A stretch of 64,000 nt of DNA from Shinella sp. PSBB067 (GTDB lineage: Bacteria; Pseudomonadota; Alphaproteobacteria; Rhizobiales; Rhizobiaceae), in the NCBI RefSeq assembly GCF_016839145.1, contig NZ_CP069303.1, positions 4,269,001 through 4,333,000 on the forward strand, written 5' to 3'. Numbering within the stretch: the first letter of the stretch is position 1; each line of letters starts with the position of its first letter. A model generated the notes under the pieces. It was given only the letters and a program-made list of their open reading frames with translations. It was not told the origin of the DNA and made no database searches. This document shows, in pieces, positions 62,058-64,000 of this stretch. Position numbers and translations under genes: made by a program.

Positions 62058-64000
62058 TCAGGCCGCCTTCTTCGTTTCCGGCGCAAAGCGGGTGTAGAAG
62101 GTCTCGCCCTTGGCGGCCATGTCCTTGAGGAGCGGCGTCGGCTGGAAGTGGCTGCCGTATTTCGCGGCGAGCTTCTCGCAGAGGGCGACGAAGGTCTTCA
62201 CGCCCATGCCGTCGATGTAGGAGAGCGTGCCGCCGGTATAGGGCGCGAAGCCGAAGCCGAGGATGGAGCCGACATCGGCCTCGCGCGGATCGGTGACAAT
62301 GCCCTCTTCCATGGTGCGGGCCGCTTCCAGCGCGATGGTGGCGAGCAGGCGCTCCTTGATCACCTTGATATCGACGTCCTCGGGTTTGAGCTGCGGGTAG
62401 AGGTCCTTCAGGCCCGGCCACAGCTTCTTCTTGGCCGGCTTCGGCGGGTAGTCGTAGAAGCCCTTGCCGGCCTTGCGGCCGAGGCGGCCTTCGCCTTCCA
62501 CCAGCTTCGTGACCAGCTCCATGTGGCGCGGATCGACGGACTGGGACCCGAGATCGGCGATGGAAGCCTTGAAGATCTTGTAGGAGAGATCGACGGCGAC
62601 CTCGTCGTTGAGCGACAGCGGCCCGACCGGCATGCCCGCCATCTTGGCGGCATTCTCGATCATCGCCGCCGGCACGCCCTCGATCAGCATGTCATAGGCT
62701 TCGGCCATGTAGCGGAAGACGCAGCGGTTGACGTAGAAGCCGCGCGTGTCGTTGACGACGATCGGCGTCTTCCTGATGGCTGCGACATAGTCGAGCGCGG
62801 TGGCGAGCGCCCTGTCGCCCGTCTCCTTGCCGAGGATCACCTCCACCAGCATCATCTTGTCGACCGGCGAGAAGAAGTGGATGCCGATGAACTGGCCCGG
62901 GCGCCTGGAGTTCTTCGCAAGCCCGGTGATCGGCAGCGTCGAGGTGTTGGAGGCGAAGATGGCGTCCTCGCGCAGCACGGCCTCGATCTTCTCGGTGACC
63001 TCTTTCTTGACCGTGCGGTCCTCGAAGACCGCCTCGATGACGAGGTCGGCATCGGCCAGGCTCGCATAGTCCGGCGTCGGGGTGATGAGGGACAGCAGCG
63101 TCTCGCCGTCCTCCTTCGACATGCGTCCCTTGCCGATCGCGCCAGTAACCAGGCCCTCGGAATGCGCCTTGCCCTTGTCGGCGGCTTCCTGGTCGCGGTC
63201 GATCAGCACGACGGGAATGCCGGCGGCGGCGGTGACATAGGCGATGGAGGCGCCCATGAAGCCGGCGCCGACGACGGCGACCTTCTTCAACTCCGCTTTC
63301 GGCTGGCCCGCCGGGCGGCGCGCGCCCTTGCCGAGCTCCTGCATGGAGATGAACAGCGACCGGATCATCGAGAAGGCTTCGGTCGTCTGGAGGATATGGG
63401 TGAAGTAGCGCTGCTCGATCCTCAGGCCCGTCTCGAAGGGAACCTGCAGGCCTTCATAGACGCATTTGAGGATGGCGAGCGCGCCCGGATAGTTGCCGGC
63501 GGTCTCGCGGCGCAGGATCGCCGGGGCGGCCGGCCAGAGCTGGGCGGAAGCGGGCGTCCAGATGCCGCCGCCGGGAGCCTTGAAGCCCTTCTCGTCCCAG
63601 GGCTGAACGGGCTTGAGGCCGTCCTTGATCATCTGCTTGGCGGCCGGGACGAGCTGGTCCGGCTCGACCACCTGGTGCACGAGGTTCATCGCCTTGGCGC
63701 GCGCGGCCGTCAGCGAGGAGCCGGTCGTCATCATCTGCAGCGCGTCCTGCGCATTGGCAAGGCGCGGCACGCGCTGAGTGCCGCCGGCGCCCGGGAAGAT
63801 GCCGACCTTGACCTCGGGAAGCGCGATCTTGACCGACTTGGCATTTGAGGCGACGCGGCCGTGGCAGGCGAGCGACATTTCGAACGCCCCTCCCATGCAG
63901 GTGCCGTTGATCGCCGAGACCCACGGCTTGCCGCAGGTTTCGAGCTTCCGGAACAGCCAGGTCATGCGGCCGGTGGCGTCGAACAGCTTCTGCACGGCGG
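62058..64000 (-). CDS. fadJ: Fatty-acid oxidation multifunctional protein FadJ-type, N-terminus cut by window edge
   Basis: 647 codons are present; the full enzyme is usually about 735, so roughly 90 N-terminal residues are outside the window. Crotonase domain: WVSAINGTCMGGAFEMSLAC (oxyanion region), KVGIFPGAGGTQRVPRLANA with the catalytic Glu nearby. 3-Hydroxyacyl-CoA dehydrogenase domain: VAVVGAGFMGASIAYVTAAA (NAD site), FASNTSTLPI, GIHFFSPVDKMMLVEVI (catalytic His), VVNDTRGFYVNRCVFRY, and a second C-terminal helical domain with GFAPYTGGTLSYIDGMG. It hydrates and oxidises enoyl-CoA in beta-oxidation; a thiolase partner would be expected outside the window. Confidence 0.94.
   Translation of the reverse strand, partial: AVQKLFDATGRMTWLFRKLETCGKPWVSAINGTCMGGAFEMSLACHGRVASNAKSVKIALPEVKVGIFPGAGGTQRVPRLANAQDALQMMTTGSSLTAARAKAMNLVHQVVEPDQLVPAAKQMIKDGLKPVQPWDEKGFKAPGGGIWTPASAQLWPAAPAILRRETAGNYPGALAILKCVYEGLQVPFETGLRIEQRYFTHILQTTEAFSMIRSLFISMQELGKGARRPAGQPKAELKKVAVVGAGFMGASIAYVTAAAGIPVVLIDRDQEAADKGKAHSEGLVTGAIGKGRMSKEDGETLLSLITPTPDYASLADADLVIEAVFEDRTVKKEVTEKIEAVLREDAIFASNTSTLPITGLAKNSRRPGQFIGIHFFSPVDKMMLVEVILGKETGDRALATALDYVAAIRKTPIVVNDTRGFYVNRCVFRYMAEAYDMLIEGVPAAMIENAAKMAGMPVGPLSLNDEVAVDLSYKIFKASIADLGSQSVDPRHMELVTKLVEGEGRLGRKAGKGFYDYPPKPAKKKLWPGLKDLYPQLKPEDVDIKVIKERLLATIALEAARTMEEGIVTDPREADVGSILGFGFAPYTGGTLSYIDGMGVKTFVALCEKLAAKYGSHFQPTPLLKDMAAKGETFYTRFAPETKKAA

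Overview
The window is high-GC alphaproteobacterial chromosome, most likely Rhizobiaceae (Shinella/Ensifer/Rhizobium type). The evidence is a gcrA cell-cycle regulator, a SAM-II riboswitch before metZ, the gene order phoR-pstSCAB-phoU-phoB, a double-length Dcd, betaine-lipid genes btaA/btaB, a RIME-like intergenic palindrome and many translationally coupled ATGA overlaps. The genus cannot be fixed from the sequence alone.

Layout. 1-3.5 kb: an outer-membrane TonB-dependent receptor followed by a di-haem cytochrome c peroxidase/MauG-like gene cut by the window edge, with an IS3 transposase relic behind. 3.5-6 kb: a LysR regulator divergent from a DHA2-type MFS exporter, sharing a palindromic operator. 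6-10 kb: an FCD/GntR regulator divergent from lactate permease and FMN-dependent L-lactate dehydrogenase, with a perfect operator between them. 10-20.2 kb: a type I secretion ABC protein and its membrane-fusion partner, beside their probable substrate, a 1977-residue RTX protein with a calcineurin-like phosphoesterase domain, and a divergent LysR regulator. 20.3-25.5 kb: cytochrome b561, then a cobalamin riboswitch heading an operon of a BtuFCD/FecCD-type transporter, a pseudoazurin and a SAM methyltransferase. 25.5-27.5 kb: btaA-btaB. 28.3 kb: tRNA-Thr(CGU). 28.5-31 kb: a nitronate monooxygenase preceded by a 46-nt perfect palindrome, and a one-TM hypothetical protein. 31-39.8 kb: ppk2 and the complete phosphate-sensing and uptake operon with a three-repeat Pho box. 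40-46.3 kb: gcrA, argD-argF, hslO with a heat-shock-type promoter, apaG, and metZ with a SAM-II riboswitch.

46.4-53.1 kb is the accessory part: dcd is followed by a damaged tRNA-Gly, a gene broken by a frameshift and an IS5-family insertion, a second copy of the dcd 3' end with the intact tRNA-Gly(CCC), an IS3-family element, and two coupled paralogous Myb/SANT-like proteins. It closes at a repeat of the tRNA 3' end (53120-53133). I read this as a decayed composite genomic island at tRNA-Gly; no integrase remains. 53.2-64 kb returns to core-like DNA: a GspE-N/GT2 glycosyltransferase, a periplasmic solute-binding protein, an S24 repressor, two divergent EamA transporters, a three-gene sensory operon (CHASE3 kinase, single-domain response regulator, receiver-HWE kinase) and the fadJ-type beta-oxidation gene cut by the right edge.

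Functionally, phosphorus economy recurs: the Pst/Pho system, PPK2, phosphorus-free betaine lipids, and possibly the secreted phosphoesterase. The best candidates for new biology are the cobalamin-riboswitch operon that includes a blue copper protein and a methyltransferase, the tRNA-Gly island with its paired Myb-like proteins, and the secreted RTX phosphoesterase.
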